7,107 bases of DNA from Bacteroidales bacterium (GTDB lineage Bacteria; Bacteroidota; Bacteroidia; Bacteroidales; UBA10428). This document shows, piece after piece, positions 1 through 6,125 of the stretch. The DNA lies in assembly GCA_016938095.1 (NCBI GenBank), contig JAFGVG010000058.1, positions 1 to 7,107 of the forward strand, in the 5' to 3' direction. A program made the position numbers and the translations under genes. Under the pieces are notes generated by a model, which saw nothing but the letters and a program-made list of their open reading frames with translations, was not told the DNA's origin and did no database searches. Each line of letters opens with the position of its first letter. Within the stretch, counting starts at the first letter, position 1.

Positions 1-480
1 ATTTACGACATTATGCAGGCCGGAGCAAAGGCCGTTAAGCTGGGAACCAGGTTTGTCACTACCTATGAATGTGATGCTTCCATGGCCTTCAAGGAGAGTT
101 ATCTGGCATCCAAAAAGGAGGATATGGTTATTATTAAAAGTCCGGTGGGATTGCCGGGCAGGGTAATAAAAAACCACTATGTTGAACAAATTATGCAGGG
201 CAATACCCGGCCGTTTAAGTGTGCCTGGCATTGTTTGAACTCCTGCAATTTCCGTACGGCCCCTTATTGTATTGCCCAGGCCTTGCATAATGCCTCACAG
301 GGTATTATGTCGGCAGGATTTGCATTTGCAGGTTCAAATGCATACAGGATTGACAAACTGCTTCATGTAGCAGAGGTTATTTCCGAACTTGTTCAGGAAT
401 ATGATGCCGTAAGTGACAGCAAAAGACATTCATTGGCAGACGAATCCATAGAAAAGCATTTGATAAGGGCCGTCGCCTGA
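1..480 (+). CDS. Nitronate monooxygenase / 2-nitropropane dioxygenase-like flavoprotein, C-terminal part (5'-truncated by window edge)
   Basis: The reading frame is open from base 1, so the annotated piece is the last 159 codons of a longer gene; the ATG at 13 is internal. The segment reading DIMQAGAKAVKLGTRFV matches the late TIM-barrel strand and phosphate-binding loop that hold FMN in the nitronate monooxygenase/FabK-like superfamily. It is followed by the family-typical stretch SPVGLPGRVIKN. Members oxidise nitronates, or reduce enoyl-ACP in the FabK branch; the part that would tell these apart is outside the window. A cysteine-rich segment follows, with Cys codons at 220, 232, 244 and 268 (spacing CX3CX3CX7C), then a conserved-looking GFAFAGSNAYRID stretch and a helical tail. 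The protein should be cytoplasmic. No clear terminator hairpin follows the TGA; the next structured DNA is the repeat at 575. The family is clear, the exact substrate unknown. Confidence 0.85.
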   Translation: MYDIMQAGAKAVKLGTRFVTTYECDASMAFKESYLASKKEDMVIIKSPVGLPGRVIKNHYVEQIMQGNTRPFKCAWHCLNSCNFRTAPYCIAQALHNASQGIMSAGFAFAGSNAYRIDKLLHVAEVISELVQEYDAVSDSKRHSLADESIEKHLIRAVA

Positions 481-574
481 CATGGAAGACCGGAGACTTT
501 ATAAAAAGGGAACTTAGGAAAGAGCGTAGTTACAAACTGCTGTCAGTGCTGGGGGTAACTCCGTTTACAAGGTT

Positions 575-600
575 TCACCCTTCGACAAGCTCAGGGTGAC
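575..600 (-). repeat. REP-like palindromic repeat, left member of pair 1
   Basis: The core TTCGACAAGCTCAGGGTGAC (581-600) sits in a small inverted repeat: TCACCCT at 575-581 pairs perfectly with AGGGTGA at 593-599 around an 11-nt loop. Its reverse complement begins GTCA-CCCTGAGCTTGTCGA and closely resembles the repeat that starts at 630 on the opposite strand, so the two form an inverted pair. The sequence type resembles dispersed intergenic REP elements of many environmental bacteria. That resemblance is from memory and copy number cannot be judged here. It could also act as a transcript-end hairpin for the upstream gene. Confidence 0.7.
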
Positions 601-628
601 ATTCGTTAAATGAGTAACACTATGCAAT

Positions 629-688
629 TGTCATGCTGAGCCTGCCTGCGCTAAAGCTCCGGCAGGCAGGCCTGTCGATGTATGACTT
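629..688 (+). repeat. REP-like palindromic repeat with inner hairpin, right member of pair 1
   Basis: GTCATGCTGAGCCTG (630-644) begins the same repeat type as the element at 575-600 but on the other strand. An inner perfect 9-bp stem, CCTGCCTGC (641-649) with GCAGGCAGG (662-670), encloses a 12-nt loop containing GCTAAAGCT. The repeat then resumes with CCTGTCGA and closes with ATGAC (682-686), which pairs with GTCAT (630-634). The inner hairpin looks like extra sequence set inside a shorter GTCATGCTGAGCCTGTCGA-type repeat. This is predicted structure only, with no coding content. Confidence 0.7.
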
Positions 689-691
689 GTA

Positions 692-889
692 GTAAGTTTC
701 TCGCAAATCCTTTCTCGCAGATTATTGAAGAATTTCTCGCAGATGGGCGCAGATTTGGCAGATCACGCAGATCATTGAAGAATTTCATGTAGGCCTGCGA
801 AAATCTGGTAGAAAGTTCTGCGTGAGAAGATCTGCGGAAATCAGCTAAATCTGCGAAAATCTGCGAGAAAAGATTTGCGAGAAAGTAAC
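692..889. repeat. 198-bp inverted-repeat element rich in CGCAGAT words
   Basis: The ends at 692-723 and 858-889 are reverse complements at 29 of 32 positions. The left half carries four CGCAGAT words (starting 716, 738, 748, 766) and the right half three ATCTGCG words (starting 830, 849, 859), so most of the element could fold into one long imperfect hairpin. Inside the left half a 21-bp segment ending in ATTGAAGAATTTC at 716-736 recurs at 766-786 with one mismatch, 50 bp apart. No transposase is encoded. A reverse-strand reading frame crosses it but only translates the repeat. It may be a small non-autonomous mobile element or a dispersed genomic repeat; no target-site duplication is evident at its edges. 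Confidence 0.7.
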
Positions 890-962
890 AGTACCCTGGT
901 TCGGCATAACCTGAGTCGGACCTGTCGTAAAACGGACTATATGGACGGACACGAATTACCGC

Positions 963-993
963 TTGGATAATCAAGCTGATTCCATTACTTTCG
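963..993 (+). promoter_or_regulatory. Possible weak Bacteroidetes-type promoter for the GH2 gene
   Basis: TACTTTCG at 986-993 matches the Bacteroidetes -7 consensus TAnnTTTG except for one base. A TTGG at 963-966 lies about 20 nt upstream, at the usual position of the -33 TTG/TTTG element. Transcription would begin near 1000, giving a leader of roughly 30 nt before the ATG at 1030. The match is imperfect and such short motifs occur by chance, so this is a suggestion only. Confidence 0.3.
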
Positions 994-1029
994 TTGGTCC
1001 GGTTTTTGAAAAATTAATGCTCCAACGAT

Positions 1030-4000
1030 ATGAAGAAAACATTTGTTCTGCTGTTAGCCATGGCCGCATGCGTGGCGATATTCCAGGGTTGCAGGCCCGA
1101 AGAAAACGGGTTTACCCGCGGTATTGGTGTATATCCGGGACGACTATCCGAAGATTTCTCACCTGTGCTGGTGCCCGATAACGAAAATTACCGCAACATT
1201 GCCCTGCTTCGTCCTACCTTTCATTCCTCCTCATACGATTACAACCTCACTGCACAGCTGATCACCGACGGCATACTCAGCAAAACCATGCCGGTTACCA
1301 TATCTATGTCCACCCACCTGGGCGAAATACCCAAAAACGAAAGGGAATGGCTGCTCGACGACAACAGCATTACCGATATGACCCTCCAGGGAAGCGAAAT
1401 TTTTATTCAATATGCTTACAGTAATGACAATGCCCCATCTGTTGACAAAATATGGATCAACGGAAGCATGCAGTATGATGACACAAAACCTGCAGGCTGG
1501 ACAATTACCTGTCAGGCCTCGAATGACGGCAGTCAATGGACAACATTAAAAGAACTGAAGGGCTCCGGACTACCCGGAATGGAAAGACCCAACCCATACG
1601 CCAGGATGATGGCAGAGATGAACAAGAAAGGCAAGGATGCTGCCAAGCGCCCGCCTGTCAATTCATTCCTGACGGGCCCATACGGCGATGATTCCACAGC
1701 ACCCAAACCATCTTTCAGTTTTAACTTTAGCATACCCCGTCCCCAGCGGATGATTCAGCAAGCCTTTGAATTTTCGGCCCCCGTGTCTTACAAATATTAC
1801 CGGATTACCCTTTCAACCCCTTGTGCAGAGTCGTGGCGCTTTGGTGACCTCGACTTTTTCCTGGCCGGCAGTAAGCTTAAAATGGTTCCTTCGCACGTTT
1901 TCAACAGCGCATGGATGAGTGCAGGCAGTGCCGAAGAATGGGTTTATGTCGACCTCGGAACGGAGAGCGCTTTCGACACAGTGAAACTACATTGGTTGCA
2001 TAAAGCTGTAAGCGGATATGTACAGGTTTCTACTGACGCCCAAAACTGGAAAACGTTGACTGAACTGCCCGGAGGCAATGAGCTGACCGACAGGATAGCG
2101 TTGGATAAACAGGCCAAAGGCAGGTACGTAAGAGTGCTGATGAGCAAAGCCGCTTCGGAAGGCGGTTATGTGCTCAGCGAACTCGAAGTGATGGGCAAGG
2201 GTGGTTTGGTCCCCCGTCCGAAACCTTCTCCTGCCATAGCGGAAAACAAAATGCCGCTGATCGGCGGTGCGTGGAAAATTCAGCGTGTAACCGGTGTGAA
2301 CGATGCCGGTGAAGCCATATCAACACCCGGATTTGTATCTGATAGCTGGGTGACAGCTACCGTTCCCGGTACGGTGCTGACAAGTTACCGGAATGCCGGT
2401 GCTTTGCCCGATCCTAATTTTGGCGATAATCAGCTGATGATTTCTGAATCGTTTTTCAATGCCGATTTCTGGTATCGAAACGAATTCATGGTTCCGGCCG
2501 ATTTTGCCGACGACCGTATGTTGCTGAATTTCGACGGAATTAACTGGAAGGCTGATGTATATGTTAATGGCATAGGGGTTGGGAAAATCGAAGGCGCTTT
2601 CATCAGAGGTGTGTTTGATGTAACCAGCCTGGTGAAAAAAGGTGAGAAGAATGCCATTGCTGTGCTGATCCATAAAAACGACAATATTGGCGTGGTCAAA
2701 GAACAAACCGCCCTGAGTCCCGACAAAAACGGAGGTGTGCTGGGTGCCGACAACCCAACTTACCATGCATCCATTGGATGGGACTGGATACCCACCATCA
2801 GGGGAAGAAATATTGGTATCTGGAATGATGTTTTTCTACAGGCTACAGGTGAAGTTACCCTCGAAGCACCCTTTGTGTATGCCGACCTGAACTTGCCGGA
2901 TACAACAGAAGCTGATATTCATGTTAAGGTTAGGGTTAAAAACCACGGTTCAACCGATCAGTCAGGCATACTTACCGGAAGCTATGGCGATATTGCTTTT
3001 GAACAACTGGTTGAACTGAAAGCCGGGGAATCGAAGGTGGTAAAACTCGATGCCACCACCCATCCCGCTCTTCATATAAAGAATCCCAAATTGTGGTGGC
3101 CCAAAGGTTATGGTGCGCCTTACCTGTATCAAGTGCAACTTAACTTTAAAACTGCCGGGGGCAAGGTATCAGACAGTCAGCGGTTTATGTCGGGTGTCCG
3201 CGAAATGGCCTTTACCGAAGACAATGGCATACTCAATATGTACATTAACGGTCGTCGTTTCATCGGACGTGGCGGTAACTGGGGATTCCCCGAATCGAAC
3301 CTTAACTACCGAGGCAGGGAATACGATATTGCCGTAGCTTACCATGCCGATATGAATTTTACCATGATCCGCAACTGGGTGGGACAGACCGGCGACGATG
3401 AGTTTTACGAAGCCTGCGACCGGCATGGTATAATGGTTTGGCAGGATTTCTGGCTGGCCAATCCGGCCGATGGCCCTAATCCGAACGATCCTGAAATGTT
3501 TATGCGCAATGCCGGCGACATGGTGAAACGTATCCGCAATCACCCGTCCATTGGCTTGTATTGTGGACGGAACGAGGGCAATCCGCCACAGGTGCTCGAC
3601 ACAGCCTTAAGGTCTTTAATAGCACAACAGCATCCCGATTTGCATTACACTTCACATTCGTCCGAAGGTGTTGTCAGTGGCGGTGGCCCGTATCGCGCCC
3701 TGCCGCCAAGGGACTATTACCTGCTTTATGGTTTCAACAAGTTCCACAGCGAAAGGGGCATGCCCAATGTTATGACCTACGAAAGCATGCTGCAAACGCT
3801 CCCTGAAAATGCCTTGTGGCCGCAGAACAGTCAGTGGGGAATTCACGATTACTGTCTCGAAGGCGCCCAGGCAGCGGCATCGTTCAACGAGATCATCGAA
3901 AAGGCATTTGGCCCATCGAAAGATGTGAAGGAGTTTACCGAACTGGCACAATGGATCAATTACGATGGCTACAGGGCCATATTCGAAGGCCGCAGCATGC

Positions 4001-4704
4001 ACCGCCAGGGGATGCTGTTGTGGATGAGCCATCCAGCCTGGCCTTCGATGGTATGGCAAACGTATGATTATTACTTTGACCCAACGGCGGCATACTTTGG
4101 CTGCAAAAAGGCCAGTGAACCCATACACATTCAATGGAATCCTGTTTTCCACGACATTGAAGTGGTGAATTACCATGCAGGCGACCGCAGCAATATCACT
4201 GCAAAGGCATTGCTGGTGAACATGGATGGTAAGGTAGTTTGGGAGAAGGAAACGAAACTCGACTGCGGCGAGGATTCAACGGTAACCTGTTTCAGGCTTG
4301 AGTTTCCCGAAAACCTGTCGGAAGTGCACTTTATTAAGCTTAGCCTGACCGAAGGCGGAAAGGTTATTTCTGATAATTTCTACTGGAAAGGTCGTGAGGA
4401 TGGCAACTTCAGGGCGCTTCGCCAGATGCCGGAGGCTGATGTCAGGCAGAACACTTCGGCAGCGAGAACGGCTGACGGCTATAAGCTTACCACAACACTG
4501 AAGAATGGTTCCAACCACCCGGCCCTGATGTTGCGGCTTAAGGTAGTGGGCAAAACCACCGGCAAACGGATGCTTCCTGTATTTTTCAGCGATAATTATA
4601 TATCACTTATGCCGGGTGAGGAAAAGCAAATTACCACCACCCTTAAGTACGAGGACACAAGGGGCGAAAAGCCTGTGGTGGAGCTTTCGGGGTTTAATTT
4701 GTAG
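1030..4704 (+). CDS. Lipoprotein glycoside hydrolase family 2 enzyme (exo-beta-glucosaminidase/beta-mannosidase-like) with two discoidin-like domains
   Basis: The 1224-residue protein starts with a lipoprotein signal peptide: KK, a hydrophobic core, then FQGC with lipid-attachment Cys21. This fixes the start at 1030 despite the lack of a Shine-Dalgarno site. CRPEE after the cleavage point could suit Bacteroidetes surface export, but this is uncertain. Domains in order: a discoidin-like (F5/8 type C) fold about 54-280, interrupted by a polar insertion about 178-245; a second, more typical discoidin domain about 288-388; GH2 sugar-binding jelly roll about 410-607; Ig-like domain about 609-735; TIM barrel about 737-1030; C-terminal Ig-like region to 1224. 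In the barrel, HPSIGLYCGRNEG places the acid/base at Glu849 and FHSERGMP the nucleophile at Glu908. That 59-residue gap is shorter than in LacZ. The overall pattern, with YESM and the following LPENALWP, most resembles exo-beta-D-glucosaminidase and beta-mannosidase branches, but substrate cannot be read from sequence. It should act outside the cytoplasm on the non-reducing ends of glycans. No SusCD partner is adjacent. Confidence 0.92.
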   Translation: MKKTFVLLLAMAACVAIFQGCRPEENGFTRGIGVYPGRLSEDFSPVLVPDNENYRNIALLRPTFHSSSYDYNLTAQLITDGILSKTMPVTISMSTHLGEIPKNEREWLLDDNSITDMTLQGSEIFIQYAYSNDNAPSVDKIWINGSMQYDDTKPAGWTITCQASNDGSQWTTLKELKGSGLPGMERPNPYARMMAEMNKKGKDAAKRPPVNSFLTGPYGDDSTAPKPSFSFNFSIPRPQRMIQQAFEFSAPVSYKYYRITLSTPCAESWRFGDLDFFLAGSKLKMVPSHVFNSAWMSAGSAEEWVYVDLGTESAFDTVKLHWLHKAVSGYVQVSTDAQNWKTLTELPGGNELTDRIALDKQAKGRYVRVLMSKAASEGGYVLSELEVMGKGGLVPRPKPSPAIAENKMPLIGGAWKIQRVTGVNDAGEAISTPGFVSDSWVTATVPGTVLTSYRNAGALPDPNFGDNQLMISESFFNADFWYRNEFMVPADFADDRMLLNFDGINWKADVYVNGIGVGKIEGAFIRGVFDVTSLVKKGEKNAIAVLIHKNDNIGVVKEQTALSPDKNGGVLGADNPTYHASIGWDWIPTIRGRNIGIWNDVFLQATGEVTLEAPFVYADLNLPDTTEADIHVKVRVKNHGSTDQSGILTGSYGDIAFEQLVELKAGESKVVKLDATTHPALHIKNPKLWWPKGYGAPYLYQVQLNFKTAGGKVSDSQRFMSGVREMAFTEDNGILNMYINGRRFIGRGGNWGFPESNLNYRGREYDIAVAYHADMNFTMIRNWVGQTGDDEFYEACDRHGIMVWQDFWLANPADGPNPNDPEMFMRNAGDMVKRIRNHPSIGLYCGRNEGNPPQVLDTALRSLIAQQHPDLHYTSHSSEGVVSGGGPYRALPPRDYYLLYGFNKFHSERGMPNVMTYESMLQTLPENALWPQNSQWGIHDYCLEGAQAAASFNEIIEKAFGPSKDVKEFTELAQWINYDGYRAIFEGRSMHRQGMLLWMSHPAWPSMVWQTYDYYFDPTAAYFGCKKASEPIHIQWNPVFHDIEVVNYHAGDRSNITAKALLVNMDGKVVWEKETKLDCGEDSTVTCFRLEFPENLSEVHFIKLSLTEGGKVISDNFYWKGREDGNFRALRQMPEADVRQNTSAARTADGYKLTTTLKNGSNHPALMLRLKVVGKTTGKRMLPVFFSDNYISLMPGEEKQITTTLKYEDTRGEKPVVELSGFNL

Positions 4705-4711
4705 GAGGATT

Positions 4712-4823
4712 AGAACCAAGAACCAAGAACCAAGAGCCAAGAACCAAGAGCCAAGAACCAAGAGCCAAGAACCAAGAGCCAAGAACCAAGAACCAAGAGC
4801 CAAGAACCAAGAGCCAAGAACCA
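4712..4823. repeat. Heptamer tandem array, 16 units of AGAACCA/AGAGCCA
   Basis: Sixteen uninterrupted 7-bp units, 112 bp in all, begin 7 nt after the GH2 stop codon. Ten units read AGAACCA and six AGAGCCA. From unit 3 to unit 11 the two types alternate strictly, giving a 14-bp higher-order period, and units 12-16 repeat that pattern after one doubled A-type unit. Because 7 is not a multiple of 3 and no stop codon arises in either strand, the array is open in all six frames; this explains the reading frames that cross it on both strands, which are not genes. The downstream flank GGAAACGGG breaks the pattern. Confidence 0.97.
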
Positions 4824-4848
4824 GGAAACGGGAAAGTGGCAGCACCAG

Positions 4849-4869
4849 TGCTTCGACTCCGCTCAGCAT
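4849..4869 (-). repeat. REP-like repeat, left member of pair 2
   Basis: TTCGACTCCGCTCAGCAT at 4852-4869 is a variant of the repeat at 581-600 (TTCGAC, then GCTCAG, in the same orientation). Its reverse complement, ATGCTGAGCGGAGTCGAA, belongs to the same type as the GTCATGCTGAGC elements. It stands 34 nt left of an oppositely oriented copy. It has lost the terminal GAC seen in the 581-600 copy, so it looks degraded. Confidence 0.6.
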
Positions 4870-4900
4870 CCAAACAGTGGCAATGGATTAACGAGATGGG

Positions 4901-4960
4901 CTTGTCATGCTAAGCCTGTCTGCCATGTAAGGGTCTGGAAGAGGCAGGAAGGTCTATCGA
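4901..4960 (+). repeat. REP-like repeat with imperfect inner hairpin, right member of pair 2
   Basis: GTCATGCTAAGCCTGTC (4904-4920) matches the 630-644 element with one substitution, then continues into an inner imperfect stem. CCTGTCTGCC (4915-4924) pairs with GGCAGGAAGG (4943-4952) at 8 of 10 positions, followed by a TATCGA resembling the closing TCGA of the upstream copy. The arrangement, a repeat with a hairpin set inside, is the same as at 629-688, but the inner sequence has diverged. Confidence 0.55.
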
Positions 4961-4997
4961 CCCTTTCAGGTCAGCCTGGCATTAAGCACCCTATTTC

Positions 4998-5033
4998 TTC
5001 ATTTTCATTTTTTCATTCCTTCATTCCTTCATT
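4998..5033. repeat. TTCATT-rich short tandem repeat
   Basis: Five TTCATT words start at 4998, 5004, 5012, 5020 and 5028. The last three lie in an 8-bp period, TTCATTCC twice then TTCATTAT; the earlier spacings are 6 and 8. The + strand is almost purely pyrimidine plus A. It may be a slippage-generated microsatellite. No function is evident, although its T-rich strand might weaken readthrough of GH2 transcripts. Confidence 0.75.
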
Positions 5034-5061
5034 ATTTAATACCTTATCAAACATTCAAATA

Positions 5062-5103
5062 CGAACACCGAACACCGAACACCGAACAAGGAACACCGAA
5101 CGC
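5062..5103. repeat. Second heptamer tandem array, six units of CGAACAC
   Basis: Units at 5062, 5069 and 5076 are exact CGAACAC. They are followed by CGAACAA, GGAACAC and CGAACGC, for 42 bp in all. The 7-nt period equals that of the array at 4712-4823, and both unit types contain GAAC (GAACCAA versus GAACACC when rotated). The degenerate 3' units suggest that this side is older or decaying. It lies about 50 nt upstream of the promoter of the downstream operon. Confidence 0.9.
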
Positions 5104-5153
5104 TGAAGAATCAACAGCACCCAGCAACCAGTAAATATTCTCGCATAAATTGC

Positions 5154-5161
5154 TATTTTTG
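5154..5161 (+). promoter_or_regulatory. Bacteroidetes-type -7 promoter element for the nfnAB operon
   Basis: TATTTTTG matches the TAnnTTTG -7 consensus of the Bacteroidetes primary sigma factor exactly and sits in a TTGCTATTTTTGCG context. No clear TTTG is seen at the -33 position, but that element is often weak. A transcription start near 5167 would leave a leader of about 120 nt before the ATG at 5289. Confidence 0.6.
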
Positions 5162-5167
5162 CGACCA

Positions 5168-5288
5168 GATTAAATGTGGTTTTTGCTTAGGCGATTTACG
5201 TATTTTTATACCTGATCGTCAAACAAGGCCTGTTTTGCTTTATTTTCGGCCCGTGATTTTCCTGATTTAATGTTTGAAAACTTCATTG
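5168..5288 (+). other. Predicted 5' leader of the nfnAB operon
   Basis: This is the AT-rich stretch between the predicted transcription start and the NfnA start codon. I see no recognisable riboswitch or strong hairpin. A near-match to the -7 element, TATTTTTA at 5201-5208, could be an alternative start giving a shorter leader. An 8-codon reading frame (5270-5296, MFENFIDE) overlaps the NfnA start; it is too short to call a gene. Confidence 0.35.
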
Positions 5289-6116
5289 ATGAATAAAATT
5301 ATTTCAAAGACCTTTCTTTCACCGAATGTGGTCGAACTTGAAATTGAGACGCCCCTGATTGCCCGGAAGAGAAAGGCCGGTCACTTTGTGATCATCAAAG
5401 TTGGAACCAAAGGCGAACGCATTCCCCTTACCATTGCCAAGTCGGATATAGAAAAGGGAACCATAACACTTATTATCCAAAAAGTTGGTGTTACCAGTCA
5501 TAAGGTCGCATCGCTGAATGTTGGAGATGAGGTGACCGACGTGGTAGGCCCGCTGGGTAATCCCACTCATATCGAAAAGGTTGGCACGGTATTGTGTACC
5601 GGAGGCGGTGTGGGCGTTGCCCCGCTGTTGCCCATTGTTGAGGCCATGCACAATGCCGGTAACCGGGTTATCAGTATTATTGCTGCAAAGACCAAAGAGT
5701 TGGTCATTCTTGAGAAAGAGATCAGACAACATTCCGATGAGGTAATTATCATGACCGATGACGGGAGCTATGGTATTAAAGGATTAATTACAGCTGGTAT
5801 GGAGGAGGTTTTCAAAACACAGCATGTTGATCTGAATGTATCCATTGGTCCTGCCATTATGATGAAATTTACCACACAGGTAGCCAAAAAGTACAATGTG
5901 CCCTCCATGGCCAGTCTGAATGCCATAATGGTCGATGGAACGGGTATGTGCGGAGCCTGCAGGGTCAGCGTGGGTGGTCAGGTGAAATTCGTCTGTGTCG
6001 ACGGACCTGAATTCAATGCATACGATGTAGATTTCGACGAACTGCTGATGCGGCTGGGCGGATACAAATCCGAGGAGGTGAGTGATTTAAACAGGAAACT
6101 GGATCAGCAAGCATAA
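5289..6116 (+). CDS. nfnA: NfnA-type FAD/[2Fe-2S] subunit of NADH-dependent reduced ferredoxin:NADP+ oxidoreductase
   Basis: The 275-residue protein belongs to the sulfide/dihydroorotate dehydrogenase-like FAD/NAD-binding family. The ATG at 5289 (MNKIISKTFLSPNVVELEIE) gives the usual family N-terminus; a TTG at 5274 in frame would add five residues and is less likely. Visible parts: FAD-binding barrel with RIPLTI at 44-49; GPLG at 87-90; NAD(H)-binding GGGVGVAP at 105-112; C-terminal [2Fe-2S] site with Cys221, Cys224 and Cys236. In characterised NfnA the fourth cluster ligand is an aspartate, and Asp216 in VDGTGMC is the candidate. With NfnB, encoded 9 nt downstream, it should form a cytoplasmic complex. 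Characterised complexes couple NADH and reduced ferredoxin oxidation to NADP+ reduction by electron bifurcation. Related pairs have been called sulfide dehydrogenase or glutamate synthase subunits, so the physiological reaction here is inferred. Confidence 0.88.
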   Translation: MNKIISKTFLSPNVVELEIETPLIARKRKAGHFVIIKVGTKGERIPLTIAKSDIEKGTITLIIQKVGVTSHKVASLNVGDEVTDVVGPLGNPTHIEKVGTVLCTGGGVGVAPLLPIVEAMHNAGNRVISIIAAKTKELVILEKEIRQHSDEVIIMTDDGSYGIKGLITAGMEEVFKTQHVDLNVSIGPAIMMKFTTQVAKKYNVPSMASLNAIMVDGTGMCGACRVSVGGQVKFVCVDGPEFNAYDVDFDELLMRLGGYKSEEVSDLNRKLDQQA

Positions 6117-6125
6117 GATAATAAA

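Noticed and set aside
481..574. Rho-independent terminator after the nitronate monooxygenase-like gene
   Set aside because: No GC-rich stem followed by a T run is visible; the nearest hairpins are the REP-like repeats, which lack a T tract.
651..974. Reverse-strand 107-codon reading frame between the first gene and the GH2 gene
   Set aside because: It translates straight through the hairpin end of the REP-like repeat and the CGCAGAT inverted-repeat element. The peptide reflects the repeats and resembles no protein family I recognise.
3652..4176. Reverse-strand 174-codon reading frame within the GH2 gene
   Set aside because: It lies wholly inside the catalytic TIM-barrel coding region, shows no recognisable domain and has no promoter or start context of its own.
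4603..4891. Reading frames on both strands across the end of the GH2 gene and the heptamer array (repeating NQEPRAK-like and LGSWFLA-like peptides)
   Set aside because: A stop-free 7-bp array is open in all frames, so these are by-products. The frames start inside the GH2 coding sequence in other frames.
4712..5103. CRISPR array
   Set aside because: The repeats are 7-8 bp head-to-tail units without spacers, and no cas gene is present.
5274..5288. Upstream TTG as the NfnA start
   Set aside because: The family N-terminus aligns with the ATG at 5289 (MNKI..), and the five extra codons add nothing recognisable.
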